Notes: generated from the sequence alone by a model not told the origin. Positions 31,990 through 44,731 are shown, numbered from the stretch's first letter. The stretch: 64,000 nt of DNA from Sclerotiophoma versabilis (GCA_012274445.1 JAAROD010000081.1:496001-560000); one strand, 5' to 3'. Numbers and translations are program-made.

Positions 31990-33814
31990 ATGTTATTCCA
32001 CTCAATTGCCTATTGGCTATCTGCGGGCTCACTCGCACTCGGCAGTGCCATTCCAGCTTCTCTTGTGGAGAGGCAGGATGGTGCTTGTACGAACACACCT
32101 CGAACACGCCAATGTTGGAGTAATGGATACAGTATCTCTACCGACTTCGACGCGAAAGCTCCTCCGGCTGGCTCAACCGTAACCGTATGTTATGAAATCT
32201 AACCATCGCCCTCTATTCTAACAGCAGTCAGTACAATCTTGAGATCACAAACGTGACGAGGCCACATCTAGACGGAACTCCTGGGAATCGAGAGTTCCAG
32301 CTGATCAACGGCCAATATCCTGGCCCAACTATTCGAGCGAAGTGGGGTGACACAATTGTCGTCAATGTCAAGAACAGTATGCAAGACAATGGTACCGGTA
32401 TTCACTGGCACGGCATTCGTCAACTCAATAGCTGTCAGCATGATGGAGTACCTGGAATCACAGAGTGTCCCATTGCTCCTGGAAAGACACGCCAGTACAG
32501 ATTCAAGGCTACCCAGTTCGGCACGACCTGGTACCACTCCCACTGGTCTGCTCAGTACGGTGATGGTGTGCTTGGAACTATGATTATCGATGGACCGGCC
32601 ACAGCCAATTACGACGAAGATCTGGGCGTTCTACCAATCACAGACTACTACCACACCCCAGCGTTTACACTGAATGAAGTAGCACAGCACTCGTCAACAG
32701 GCCCCCCTCTTCCTGACAATATCCTCGTCAATGGTACACATATCAGTGCGAACGGCGGAGGCAAGTATGCCAAGATGACAGTCACCAAGGGCAAGAAATA
32801 CCGTATCAGGATCATCAACACCTCCGTAGACAGCACTTTTAGTGTCTCTCTTGATGGCCACCCCTTTACCGTCATGACTGCTGACTTCGTTCCCATAAAG
32901 CCTTACATCGCTGATCAGTTAACGCTTGCTATCGGCCAACGGTACGACGTAATGATCGAAGCCAATCAAACCGTCAGCAACTATTGGTTCCGTGTAGGCT
33001 ATGGAACAGCCTGTGGCGGAAATAACATTCTCAACTCAGGCATTCAGTTGGGCGCTATTCTGTCGTACTCCGGTGCCTCCAACAACAACCCCACAACTAC
33101 GGGTGTCACCCTCCGAACAGCCTGCGTCGACGAGGACAGATTCAAGCTCGTTCCATTCGTCCCCAACACTGTGCCTTCATCTGCAGTTGGTAGTGCCGGC
33201 AAGATCGACCTCAAGCTCCAAGGAGGAAACGTCGTCCGTTGGCTTCTCGATGGTTCACCCATGATCGTCGATTGGAACAACCCTACTCTGGAGACAACGC
33301 TTGCTGGATCAAGTAATTTCTACCCAAACAACAACATACGTGAGCTTCCAACAAGCAACTGGTACATATGGTACATTGAATCGACGGATGCTTTCCAACT
33401 GCCGCATCCTATCCATCTTCACGGCCACGACTTTTACGTCGTCGGAGAAGGACCTGGGCAGTGGGATGGCTCAGCTAGCAATCTGAATCTGAACAATCCT
33501 CTACGTCGTGACACTACGACAATGCCAGTAAACGGGTATCTAGTGCTTGCGTTCCCTGCAGACAACCCCGGAGCTTGGGTAGTAAGTGCCATACACACGT
33601 ATTCAGAGTGCAATTTGCTAACATATATCTGCAGATGCACTGTCATATTGCATGGCACGCAAGTCAGGGACTGGCATTGCAGTTCTTGGAGCGCAAGGGC
33701 GAGATTCAGAGTGTTATCGGAAGTACAACAGACTTCAAGACTGGCTGTGATGAGTGGGACAGGTATTGGTTCCCCGGAAACCACCCGTACAACATGACCG
33801 ACTCTGGAATCTAG
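31990..33814 (+). CDS. Secreted laccase (ascomycete multicopper oxidase)
   Basis: Oxidises phenolic substrates with reduction of O2 to water; extracellular. Exons 31990-32184, 32232-33581 and 33635-33814 (introns of 47 and 53 bp) give 574 residues. A signal peptide is followed by a likely propeptide ending at a Lys/Arg-type site (LVERQDGACT). All four copper motifs are intact: HWHG (His123, His125), HSH (167-169), HPIHLHGHDF (457-466) and HCHIAWH (517-523), with the T1 Cys at 518. The position ten residues after that Cys is Leu528, as in many ascomycete laccases. The chain ends in DSGI, the C-terminal plug typical of ascomycete laccases (usually DSGL/V/I). Several N-glycosylation sites are present. 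Confidence 0.95.
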
Positions 33815-34835
33815 GAAATTACATCTTAGCCTTTCCTTTTCTTCTATTCTATGGGGGCCTTGGTCCTCAGTCTTCTACTTGGGTTATGAAATCTTTTGTC
33901 TCATTCGCTTTTTAAGCGTATTGCATAAATCCATACCCCCTGTCAATTGGACCGAAACACATCTTCCTCAATCTCACTAGATGACTCTATGTTTCTTTCT
34001 GGCTTCTGAACTTCTTTTGTCTTGAACAACTACTTAAGCTAGACTCTGCATATGAAACTATTTTTGTTCCTGTCTCGTAAAGTTGTTGCATCAGAATGCA
34101 CCTGGGTGATGAACCCCGAAGCAATAAAAATTATAGTGATTATGGGAGTGACAGTCGCATGCTACAGGATAATTGAATGGTTAGATATGCAGCGCAGTAT
34201 GTAACGGGATTTTTGTACACAGCGGGGTCGTCCAGCTTCAGCCTTTTGGATGTTGTGAAGTTCGGGTGTATCAGGTGTAATTTGCTGGTGATGCTTGGAA
34301 CGGAGACATATGAATACGAGGGCGATTAGACTAACAAGCGTGACCACACCTGGACTGAATGCTGGCCACAACATGATACCTTAGAGTTCGAGATCAGATG
34401 TATGTTCGGAAAGAGGAAAGGTACAAAGAAGGCTGGATTGGAGGAAGGTAAGGCGGAACGCCTTTCGGGACAATATCAGCAATGCTGTGTTGTGGTCGAA
34501 AAGTACCAATACTGGTCTTCATTGGTGTACCAAGGATGTGGCACGCAATCTGGCGACAAAGAGAGTACGTCTCTAGGGGCAAAGTAGGCGACGGCGACTT
34601 TGTAAATCGTCCTGTAAAACGTCATTCTTAAGGCGGCTTCCATCGTAGATGCCAGATCGATGACTCTAGATCGTGGCTAGTCGCTGTTCAGCGAAAAGGA
34701 CGTGTTACTGCAGCGGCTGAGCGAGGGCAAGAGACGAGCAGTAAGCAAGCACACGACGTCATCAATCCCGTTATGCCAAAATGCAAGCCTCGGAGTCGTT
34801 GAAGATGAACTCTCAAGACAGCTCCACATTGGATT
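33815..34835. other. Intergenic region, laccase / QNG1
   Basis: Convergent 3' flanks, 1.0 kb. Nothing supported; the short frames lack any recognisable motif. Confidence 0.6.
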
Positions 34836-35983
34836 TTAATACCATATACTTCTTGTCCTGTGATGAGGTATTGCCTCGACACCTTCCTTCTCTCTTTCTT
34901 TCGCTAAGTCATACAGGAAGAAGTCAATGAGAATGGCGTTTACTCTCGCATCAGGCTTTAGATGGAGGATCTCGCGACGAAGAAGCTCAACAGCCCATAT
35001 GCTGCAGCCTGACAATCAATTAGCTCTAAACAATATGTAAAGCAACACCCCTTGGACTTACCTCGAATTTGCATCTCCCACGTGTGTCCGCTTTCTATGA
35101 TCTCTAGGCGTCGTATTTTGGCTTCTAATGATGGGCAGAACCACATAACACCAAGCGAGTGTAGCATCTGCGGTACGCGATAGTCTGCAAACATGCTGAT
35201 CTTATCGATGTCGTTGAACTCTCCGTAACTCTCGCCATCAAACGCGGCCCATAGATCGGCTACGAAAATCTGTGCGCGCTTGAGGAATCGGACTTTCTTG
35301 CGTTCGAACGTGCCTTCGTCTGCAAAGCATGTGAACTTCTCTGCGAGAAGGTTGACGAGACCCGCTGCCGAGTTTTTGGCATCTTCGATAAGGACTACGA
35401 CGCTGCCATCAAATTCCTCATCCAGCACCCTTCCCGCTTCTCTCAGACACCGTATGCGCTCTTCAAGCATTGGCGCTTCCTCAGCGTTTACCGAACGGAA
35501 CGCATTTTTCAATACTTCATCCGTGCACTCTTCCTCATCAACCCAAAACTCGGGTGACGTTATTGGAATACCCTCATCCAGCGCTCTCTGCAGCACAGCT
35601 ACCAAGCCCCAGTAGCCTGTCCACCTCTTGTCTTTATATTCCACAGCAAACCTCTCGTCTTCGCTCTTTTCACTCCAAAAGCTAAAATTCAATAGATCCA
35701 TTGTAAAGATGAAGTTAACCGTACTCTCATCCTTGGCTTTCGGGTGCAACTCGTGGGACGACCAGGTCTTGGTGCTGTATTCTCGCTTCTCCATCTCGTC
35801 AGAGACTAATCGGGCAGCCACTTTTGTCGAACGCATATCTATTGCTACGTCGATGCTGTTGTCGTAGATAAACTCAGCGCTTTCAAGCACCTTCGTCTCT
35901 GGTGGCCCATGATCCTGGACGCCAAGTCCAAATCGTTTCCGCAACAGGTCCAACAGCTCATGGTCGACTTCGTCGTCTGACAT
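34836..35983 (-). CDS. QNG1: Queuosine 5'-phosphate N-glycosylase/hydrolase (queuosine salvage, DUF2419)
   Basis: Releases queuine from queuosine-5'-phosphate for reuse in tRNA wobble modification (family knowledge). Exons 35062-35983 and 34836-35008 (53-bp intron) give 364 residues. Family landmarks include FTMDLLNFSFWSE, the YWGLVAVLQRALDEGIPITSPEFW block, FADYRVPQMLHSLG, and after the splice CSIWAVELLRREI, NAILIDFFLYDLAKE and a terminal PHHRTRSIWY. The unspliced frame stops earlier at 34958 with an unrelated tail; the splice restores the conserved C-terminus, which strongly supports this model. It is divergent from UBA2. Confidence 0.92.
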
Positions 35984-36387
35984 CGTAATGTTTGATGCTG
36001 CTCACTGGGAGAACCCGTTTCCTTGCGTTAGCCAGTTGAAGTCGTTGCGGTGAAAGAGAGAATGACCAACAGACACGTATTGCACGTATTGTAACTGTTG
36101 GCCGTACACCAGGTGAAAGGCCGACCGTCGATCACCTTCAGATTCTGATAGTGAGCATGTGACTTGGTGAGCTTGCGTTTCACAACGCACGCGTTAGGGT
36201 GCTCGCGTAGCCACTAGCGCGAAGCTTTGAGGCTCTAGCAGACTGGGGTCCGGTGGATCAGCGCTATAGACTGACGTCGACCTCTCTCACCTTGAGATCT
36301 TCAATTTTCCGCGCGCCGGCGGCTTTTACTCCTGGCGCATGTCGTGACGACCCAGACTCCTATACCACACTCGCCAAACCACCCCCA
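35984..36387. promoter_or_regulatory. Bidirectional promoter, QNG1 / UBA2
   Basis: A 404-bp interval between divergent start codons, with no evident TATA box. Confidence 0.45.
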
Positions 36388-38444
36388 ATGGCACGCGACA
36401 AGTTTGCGCAGCAGAGCCTCGGCGGCACGCTGCACGGCATGGTCAAGAAGGTGCGCCTGAGACGCCAACGACACAACAACCCAGTTACTGACATGAAGCA
36501 GTCACGCGTCCTCATGGTAGGAGCTGGTGGCATTGGCTGCGAGCTGCTCAAGAACCTCGTCCTCACCGGCTTCGGCGAAATCCACATCGTTGACCTTGAC
36601 ACCATTGACCTTAGCAACCTCAACCGCCAGTTTCTATTCCGCAACGAGCACATCAAGAAGTCCAAGGCATTGGTATGAACACTACAACCTAGTTTGGAGA
36701 GTGAGTTGGCATGCGCTGATACCACAGCAGGTTGCCAAAGAGTCGGCGCACAAGTTCAACCCCAACGTCAAGATCGAAGCCTATCATGACAACATCAAAG
36801 ACCCGCAATTCGACGTCGCATGGTTCCAGACGTTCAACATCGTCTTCAACGCCCTCGATAACATCGATGCACGCCGACATGTCAACAAGATGTGTCTGGC
36901 GGCCAACGTACCGCTCATCGAGAGTGGCACCACTGGTTTCAATGGCAATGTGCAAGTCATCAAGAAGGGCCTTACGGAGTGCTACGATTGCGTACCGAAG
37001 CCGACACCGAAGGTCTTCGCCACATGCACGATTCGAAGCACGCCGTCCCAGCTCATCCACTGCATAGTATGGGGAAAGTCATATTTGTTCGCTGAATTGT
37101 TTGGCATCTCTGAGGACGATGCGCCGGAGCTAGATCAGAGCCTAGACAAGGAGGGAAATAACGCAGAGGAGATCGCTAAACTGCGCGAGGAGGCGACAAA
37201 ACTGAAGCGCGTACGTGACCGGATAGGCTCACAAGACTTCCCACGTGCTGTCTTCGAGATGGTCTTTAAGGACGATATTGAGCGACTGCTGAGTATGGAA
37301 GACATGTGGAAGGGCAAGAGAGCACCAGTTGCGCTGGACTTCGATAAGCTGTCAGAAGAGGCCAAGACCTCAGCGCAGACCGTCTTGCAAGATGATCAGA
37401 GGATATGGAGTGTAACGGAGAATTTCGCAGTCTTCGTGGACAGCATAAACAGACTAGGCCAGCGCCTGGAAACTGAGCGTGCGCAGACCGAGGTCGGAAA
37501 CTCAGCTCCCGTTCTGAGCTTCGACAAGGACGACGTAGACACTCTGGACTTCGTTGTCGCGAGTGCCAACCTGCGAGCATCCATTTTTGGTATCGAAACG
37601 CGCTCGAAATTCGATATCAAGCGTGAGTCGGCTCTCAAATTAATGGAGTGAATACTGCTAACACAACTGCTCAGAGATGGCTGGCAACATCATCCCAGCA
37701 ATCGCCACAACCAACGCTATGACTTCAGGGCTCTGTGTTCTCCAAGCATTCAAGGTCTTGCGATATAACGATCCAGAACAGCTAAAGCGACAAGCCAAAT
37801 CCGTCTTTCTCAGACGGGGTACTGATCGTATGCTCGCCCCTGAGACGCTCAGTGCGCCCAATCCGGAATGCCCGACGTGCAGCGTTACACAGATTACCCT
37901 GACCGTTGACATTGAACGCGCCAAGCTCGGCGATCTTGTGAACGATGTACTTAAGACACAGCTTGGCTATGGCGAAGAGTTTAGTGTCACCAAGGATGGC
38001 GACCTTCTCTACGATGCTGATGAGGATGCACACTTGGATAAGACCTTTGGCGAACTGGGACTTGTGACAGGCAGTTCAGTCACCGTTATTGATGATGCCG
38101 ACGAGGATAAAAAGGTCAACGTGGAGCTCACTATCGATGCTAAGGATCTGCCGTCCGCAGATAAGCCGATCAACCTACTCACAGATTTGAAGATCGCAAC
38201 AAGGCCCAAGGCCGCCGTACCTATCGCGGCGCCTGTAACTAACGGCCACGATCACGCAGATACGAACGGCACTACGAACGGTACAATGGGCGGCACTCTC
38301 AAGCGAACTGCCGACGAGGCCAGTCTTGAAGACGACATTGTTAGGAAGAAGGGCAAAGTCATGGAAGACAAACAGGTCATGGACGCCGACGACATCTTGG
38401 TGATTGAAGATGAGAAGGACGATGGTGTTATCGAGCTCGACTGA
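36388..38444 (+). CDS. UBA2: SUMO-activating enzyme E1 catalytic subunit Uba2
   Basis: With Aos1 it adenylates SUMO and carries it as a thioester (family knowledge). Exons 36388-36450, 36502-36672, 36731-37622 and 37675-38444 give 631 residues. The adenylation nucleotide loop is [21 protein letters not shown]. It is followed by [17 protein letters not shown]. The active-site Cys is 177 in ATCTIRSTP. An acidic/helical Cys-domain insert (residues ~200-245) precedes [20 protein letters not shown]. The ubiquitin-fold domain comes next, and the tail is acidic with nuclear-signal and SUMO-interacting character ([18 protein letters not shown]). Exon 3 has a tandem CAGCAG acceptor; the downstream AG fits the family better. 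Confidence 0.95.
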
Positions 38445-38730
38445 GTCGCTGCAAGGTCGCCTTTTCTGCTTCCATCTCCACATCACACGTCTTCTCTGAT
38501 CTGACCGCTCCTCATCGGGGACCTTCCATGGTACCCTACGATTTACTGCGTATCGATGCGTCCATCCTCCTGGATACCCTCTGTAATCATATCAGCATCG
38601 GCGCGACTTCGGCGGCGTTTGGGAATGGGTATACCTCGACAATGGCTGCTTTTACTTTCCCGCTTAGAAGTCAGAAGGGAATCGAAAGCTCTCTGCGAAA
38701 CAGGCAATGTGCCTTTGTCGCCGCCTAGTC

Positions 38731-39561
38731 TCACACCGCAGATAGCCCTCCATCTAGATTTAACATGCAGTTATGCGCATACTGGTTCTCTGCAAGGAAC
38801 AACGCTGCGTGGGCAATTTCCTCCGGCTTACCGAACCGCTTGAGCGGGATTCGGTCTTGAAGTTGTGATACCTTAAGATCTGCTCATTGTTAGCGTGCTC
38901 CTGACCACACAATGTAACAGGACATACCTTTTGTCATATCACTCTCCACATACCCTGGCACAATTGCATTGACTCTCACCCCATGCGCCACGTACTCTGC
39001 CGCCAGTGCCCTCGTAAACCCCAACACTCCTGCTTTACTCGCAGCATATACTACCGCACCATAGCCACCATTCACGCCCAATAGACTGGACACATTGATG
39101 ATGGTCGGCGTAAAGTCTGACCCTGCGTCTACACGAGTCCTGGTGGTTGAGTGCAGGTACTTGTTGCGCAGCAAGAAGCGGGATCCTAGCATCATAGCAG
39201 TGAGGTTCGTGTCGATTATGGATCGAATATCTTCTGGGGGCGTAGTGGTGAAGAGCCGGGATTGCGTAATCCCGGCGCAATTTACCAGCACGTCAATCTT
39301 GGAGGCATCTTCGCCCTTGCCGAGGCCCTGCTCTTTGAAATGCGTGGTTGACCAGAAGCCTGGCGATGAGATGGATCCTGCGATAGAGCGATGTGGTGCT
39401 GATGTTGATGGTTCGAGAGTCGAGATTGCCTTCCTAAGGTTTTCTTCTGAGCGGGAGATTAGGGTGCAGCGGTATGCTTGCTTTGCAAAGGCTTGAGCAA
39501 TCGCAAGACCAATCCCTCGGCTACCGCCTGTGATGAATACATGGCGGGTTCGAGATGCCAT
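38731..39561 (-). CDS. 3-oxoacyl-[acyl-carrier-protein] reductase-like SDR (FabG/Oar1 type)
   Basis: NADPH-dependent short-chain dehydrogenase, probably the reductase of mitochondrial fatty-acid synthesis. Exons 38928-39561 and 38731-38879 (48-bp intron) give 260 residues. The Rossmann motif TGGSRGIG is at 11-18, an NCAG strand motif at 94-97, catalytic Ser159 in INVSS, and Tyr172-x3-Lys176 in YAASK. The second exon supplies the FabG-like end ([20 protein letters not shown], then [10 protein letters not shown]). The unspliced frame would instead stop at 38890 with an unrelated tail. No clear mitochondrial presequence is visible, so the compartment is uncertain. It is divergent from the Fpg-type gene across 253 bp. 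Confidence 0.87.
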
Positions 39562-39814
39562 TGTTGCTGATGAAAGCGATGGAATTGGGCGTGAGATTGG
39601 CCAATGACGTCGTGTGGCTGCTAGTCTCGCGACAACGCGCAGGGACGCGTTGTCGAAGCTTTGACTTCGAGTCGAGTCGTCATTGCTCCTTCCCTAAACA
39701 ACAACCAACCATTGTGCGATTCTAAGCCTTTTGCCTTTCTTTTGTCAGCTTCAACATATTCTGTATTTTCACATTGCATACCGAAGTCACATTCTCATTG
39801 ATCAGAGCGGCATC

Positions 39815-41223
39815 ATGCCCGAAGTAAGCTCTAAGTTGCTCAATAGACAACTGATAGCTAACAACAATAGATAGCAGAGGTAGCACGCATAGTGCACTAC
39901 CTCAAAAAACACCTCGTCGGGCGTACAATTGCCTCTGTTCGCGCAGAAGAAGACGATCTCCTCTTCGGCAAGGTCGGCACGTCAGCAAGCGCCTTCAAAA
40001 CCGCCATGACAGGCAAAAAGGTGCTCGATGCCCGCCAACAAGGAAAATACTTCTGGCTCGTCATGGACTCGAAACCACATCCGCTTATGCATCTGGGAAT
40101 GACCGGATGGATCAAGTTCAGCAATGACGATACGAGTGCGTATTACAAGCCGAAGAAAGAAGAGACAGACTGGCCACCGCGATTTTGGAAGTTTGTATTG
40201 GACTTGAAGGGGGAACCGAATTGTGAGGTTGCTTTTGTAGACCCCCGAAGGTTGGGAAGATGCAGGTTGATTGATGCGGAGGCGGATGAGATGAGGAAGG
40301 TCTCACCGTTGAAAGAAAACGGGCCGGATCCAGTCATCGACAAGGACGTGCTGACCGTGGATTGGCTCATGCAATTACTGAGGCGAAAGAAGGTCCCTAT
40401 CAAGGCGTTGCTGTTAGACCAGGCGAACATCTCCGGAATAGGGAATTGGGTCGCAGACGAAACGATGTACCAAGCGAAGCTACATCCGGAACAATACAGC
40501 AACACCTTCAGCGATGAACAGATCAAGAGGTTACATGACGCGATCATGTATGTCTGCGGTACAGCTGTGGACACACTCGCAGAGTCAGATAAGTTTCCAA
40601 AGGACTGGCTGATGAAGTATCGATGGGATAAGGGTAAGAAGAATGGTGGCAAACTGCCCAATGGTGCAAAGATTACATTCTTGACGGTTGGCGGGCGCAC
40701 GTCAGCTGTTGTGCCCAGCGTGCAGAAGAAGACAGCGGCTGTGGCTGGTGATGTATCTGAGGGCGCTGAAGACGAGGGCGAAGATGATAAGACGGAGGTC
40801 AAGCCAAAGAAGGGTGCAAAGAGGAAAATTAAGGCAGAGAAGGATGAGGGTATTGAAGAAGCTGCAACAATGACAGCAGCAAATAGGCCAAGGCGAGGGC
40901 GAAAGCAGATCGATTACCAGGCCAAGGATGAGTCTGAGGAAAGTGAGGAATCACCTGTCCCCAAGAAGCAGAAGACGAGAACAACGCCAAAGAAAGCAAC
41001 ACTAAAAAAGACTATATCGCAGAAGGCAGCAGTTAAAGAAGAGTCAGAAGAGTCAGAAGAAGCGCCCGAGAAGGAGGGTGAGCTTGCGGATGTCCTGGCG
41101 CCCTCCAAGTCCAGGAAGGCTACCTGCACAACAACAAAGAACAGCAAAGAGACGAAAGCCAAAGAGACTTTCAAAAGCGAGGAGCCAAGTGGACGGCGAA
41201 GATCGGGTCGTACGGCAAGGTGA
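39815..41223 (+). CDS. Formamidopyrimidine/8-oxoguanine DNA glycosylase (Fpg/Nei family)
   Basis: Base-excision-repair enzyme with glycosylase and AP-lyase activity. The first coding exon is only 9 nt (39815-39823, encoding Met-Pro-Glu), followed by a 47-bp intron and exon 39871-41223, giving 453 residues. That tiny exon carries the catalytic residues: Pro2, which becomes the N-terminal nucleophile after Met removal, and Glu3. Next come HLGMTGW, FVDPRRLGRCRL and the helix-two-turn-helix QANISGIGNWVADE (from 187). The classic C-terminal zinc finger cysteines are absent, as in the plant/fungal zincless type. Residues ~280-453 are a disordered Lys/Glu/Ser tail with nuclear-signal-like clusters. 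Confidence 0.93.
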
Positions 41224-41704
41224 CGAACCACGATCTGTACATGACTCAAAACCGGCTGCATATTGCACACTATTATAGAGATGTAAAATACCTCCAAGAC
41301 ACGTATACAGCTTGTGCTACAATGACTTGGTTTTGCCTTTACTAGATGTTATCACTAGACCTTAAGTCTTGAACATGTAACAATATCATTCAATATGATC
41401 CATTTTTTTCGGATCAATGTTTTCGATCGCGGTGGGGTGAACGCGTAAGGCACGTGCTCGAGCGCTACTGCGGACATCGAAATTCAAGCTCCCCACATCG
41501 CAGACGTAACGCTGTCGACGACTTCAGACGGTCACTTTAACGTTGTATTATGTTCATGGCGCAATGATTCGTTGTTAATCTTGCATTGTTTCCTCATCCA
41601 CCGTTTCCGCCACACCCAGTCGATCAATCTGATCTCAAACGAAACGTTCGTGTGTGGCAGCTGTCGAACCGTCCACATTATCCCAAATACCAACCACCAC
41701 CACC
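41224..41704. other. Intergenic region, Fpg-type glycosylase / NAT1
   Basis: Holds the 3' flank of the glycosylase gene and the NAT1 promoter. No other feature seen. Confidence 0.6.
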
Positions 41705-44310
41705 ATGCCGCAGCCATTGCCTAGCAAAGAGCAGACGCTCTTTCGCTCTGTTGTCAAATACTATGAGGGCAAGCAATACAAGAAGGGTGCGTCGATATGT
41801 AACAGCGCCGGCTTGCACTGCTGACCCCGCCAGGCCTCAAAGCCGCCGACCAGATCCTCAAGAAGCACCCCACCCATGGCGATACACAGGCTATGAAGGC
41901 GCTTATTCTCAACTCGCAAGGCCACGGCGACGAAGCTTTCGCGCTCTGCAAGGATGCCCTCAGGAACGACATGAAGTCGCACATCTGCTGGCACGTTTAC
42001 GGGCTACTATGGCGATCTGTCAAGAACTACGAAGAGGCTATCAAGGCATACAAGTTCGCACTGCGAATAGAACCCGGCTCGCTCAACATTCTGCGCGACC
42101 TCGCTCTTCTCCAATGCCAGATCCGCGATTACGATGGCTACATTGAGAGTAGACGGAAGATGATGCAGGAGCGTCCTCAATTGCGACAGAATTGGACTGC
42201 TCTGGCCGTAGCTTTCCACTTAGCAGGCAACCTGACTGAAGCAGAAAACATTCTGAAGACCTACGAGGAGACGCTGAAGCAGCCACCACCAAAAAACGAT
42301 ATCGAGCACTCCGAAGCCGTCCTCTACAAGAACACGATTATTGCCGAGTCAGGAGATACTGAGCGTGCGCTGAAGCATTTGGACGAGATCATCAAGACCA
42401 ACTTGGATCGCACATCGGTGCTGGAGTTGAGGGCAAAATATCTGCTAAAACTTGGGCGCAACGAGGAGGCTGAGCAGGCATACCGCCAGTTGCTGGATAG
42501 GAACAGCGAGTATCGCGCATACTTCGATGGACTTGAAAAGGCGCTTGGCTTGAGCCGTGACAACACGGCAGACATCGAGAAGCTTTCCGAGCTTTACCAA
42601 TCGTACGCAGAAAAGAACAGCCGCAACGATGCGAGCAGGCGCGTGCCTCTGGATTTCTTGTCTGGTGACGCTTTCAAAACAGCCGCAGACTCATACCTCC
42701 GCTGGAAGCTCAACAAGGGTGTCCCATCCACGTTCCCCAACATCAAGTCCCTATACGCTGATGCTGAGAAGATGGCTATCATCGAGGAGCTGGTTCTTGG
42801 ATACGAGTCGGACAAGCCGGCGAATGGCTCTGCTAAGGAAGAGACAAACGGGGACAAGACAGATCGTTTTGAGCAGTCAGTGTTGTATTTCCTGGCACAG
42901 CACTACAACTACGTTCTTAGCCGCGACCTCAGGAAGGCTAACGAGTATATCGATCGACTCATCGGGATGGACTCCAGGTCCGTTGACTACCACCAGACTA
43001 AGGCACGCATCCAGAAGCACACCGGCGATGTCCAGAGGGCCGCAGAGACGATCAACCACGCCCGCGAACTTGACGAGCGTGACCGATACATCAACACAAA
43101 GTGCGCCAAGTACCAATTGCGCGCCAACGAGAACGAGAAGGCATTAGCAACCATGAGCAAATTCACAAGAAATGAGGCGGTTGGCGGTCCGCTGGGTGAT
43201 CTGCACGACATGCAGTGCATGTGGTACCTTATTGAAGATGGCGAGGCGTACGCGCGTCAGCAAAAATACGGCTTGGCCTTGAAGCGCTTCACCGCAATAG
43301 CAGATATCTTTGACGTCTGGCACGAGGATCAGTTTGATTTCCATAGCTTCTCGCTACGGAAAGGTCAGATCCGTGCTTACATGGACATGATCAGATGGGA
43401 AGACCACCTTCGCAATCACCCCTTCTTCACACGAGCAGCCATCAATGCGGTAAAGATCTACCTCAAACTAGCAGACGATCCGAAGTTGGCGAATCCCAAT
43501 GAGTTAGATCTGAGTAAGCTCGACCCTACAGAACGTAAGAAGGCTGAGAAGAAGGCAAAGAAAGAGCGGGAGAGGAAAGAAAAGGAGGAGGCAGAGAGGA
43601 AAGCAGCTGCCGCCGCCAAGGCTACAGCCAAGGCAGATGACGAAGATAAGAAGAAGGAGGACACAGATCCCAACGGCGAGAAGCTGCTGCAGACCAAGGA
43701 ACCGCTGGAGGCCGCTCAAAGGTTCCTGAAGCCCATGCTTGAACTTAGCACGCAGATCGTTGAGGCGCAAACTGTTGGATTTGAGGTTTACCTCAGGAGC
43801 CAGAAGTACCTGCTTGCCCTGAAGTGCCTGCAGGCTGCACGAGAGCTAGACCCGGAGAATCCGACAGCGCATGAGCAGAGTGTGCGCCTCCGTCAAGCTC
43901 GTAAGTTATACCCACATCAAAGTCATCGCCATTGTACGTACTAATGAGTCGCAGTCAGCAAAGCTTCTGATCTCCCAGCCGAGGTCTCCCAGGTCATCAA
44001 GGACACTTTTACCTCCCCAGCTGCTGATGCCGATCTAAAAGCCTACAACGATGACTTCATCCAGAAGCACTCCGATAGCGCATCTCACCTTCAAGCCGCA
44101 TACACTGCCCGCTACTTCCTCGACAACAGTACGAAGAGCCAGAATGAGGCAGACCTAGTCAAGACATTGAATCTCTCGAATATCACATTCGAGCAAGCTA
44201 AGCAAGGGTTGGAATTGCTCGGCGATTGGAAGAGCGACGATAAGGTCAAGGATGAGTACAGAAGCAAGGCCGCAAGCCGGTGGAGCGAGGCTTCTGTATT
44301 CAAGTTGTAG
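41705..44310 (+). CDS. NAT1: N-terminal acetyltransferase A auxiliary subunit (Nat1/Naa15)
   Basis: Ribosome-anchoring scaffold of NatA, which acetylates nascent chains with small N-terminal residues (family knowledge). Exons 41705-41786, 41834-43900 and 43955-44310 (47- and 54-bp introns) give 834 residues. TPR-type helical repeats run through most of the chain. Recognisable blocks are PSKEQTLFRSVVKYYEGKQY, WHVYGLLWRSVKNYEEAIKA, LLQCQIRDYDGYIESRRKM and RPQLRQNWTALAVAFHLAGN. A Lys/Glu/Ala-rich stretch at about 585-635 precedes the C-terminal TPR part. The third exon is needed to reach the conserved end. Confidence 0.94.
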
Positions 44311-44731
44311 AGCTGCTCTAAGCGCATGAGCTTTGCTGGCATGTGTCGAGCGATGGTGCCTTTAGCATAGCGGTGTTGTGTCAGCGCGTATGAACTTGGG
44401 ATCATACGTCATTGAACGTGCCCTACTGAAACAAAAGCCGACTCAAAAACACCAATACAACACAAGTCATTGCCATCGAACCACTTTAACGCTTTTTGAT
44501 TAAGGCGCTTGGCTGTTGAAAACGAGAACTGCTGATACGTATACACAGTGACAGTAGTACCCGCAGTGCGAAGATAAGCGCCAAGCGCACCGCCACAATT
44601 CGTAACCGCTGCTAGGCTACAGTAAGAAGCTTTTCGCGCGAGCCTCCCCAGAGCAACTCTCACTTACCTCATTGAAGTGTTTTCTAGAATAGTCTGCTGA
44701 CTTCCTTACTGCACATTCTAGTTTATCAGTC
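44311..44731. other. Intergenic region, NAT1 / HET gene
   Basis: 421 bp. No supported feature. Confidence 0.6.
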
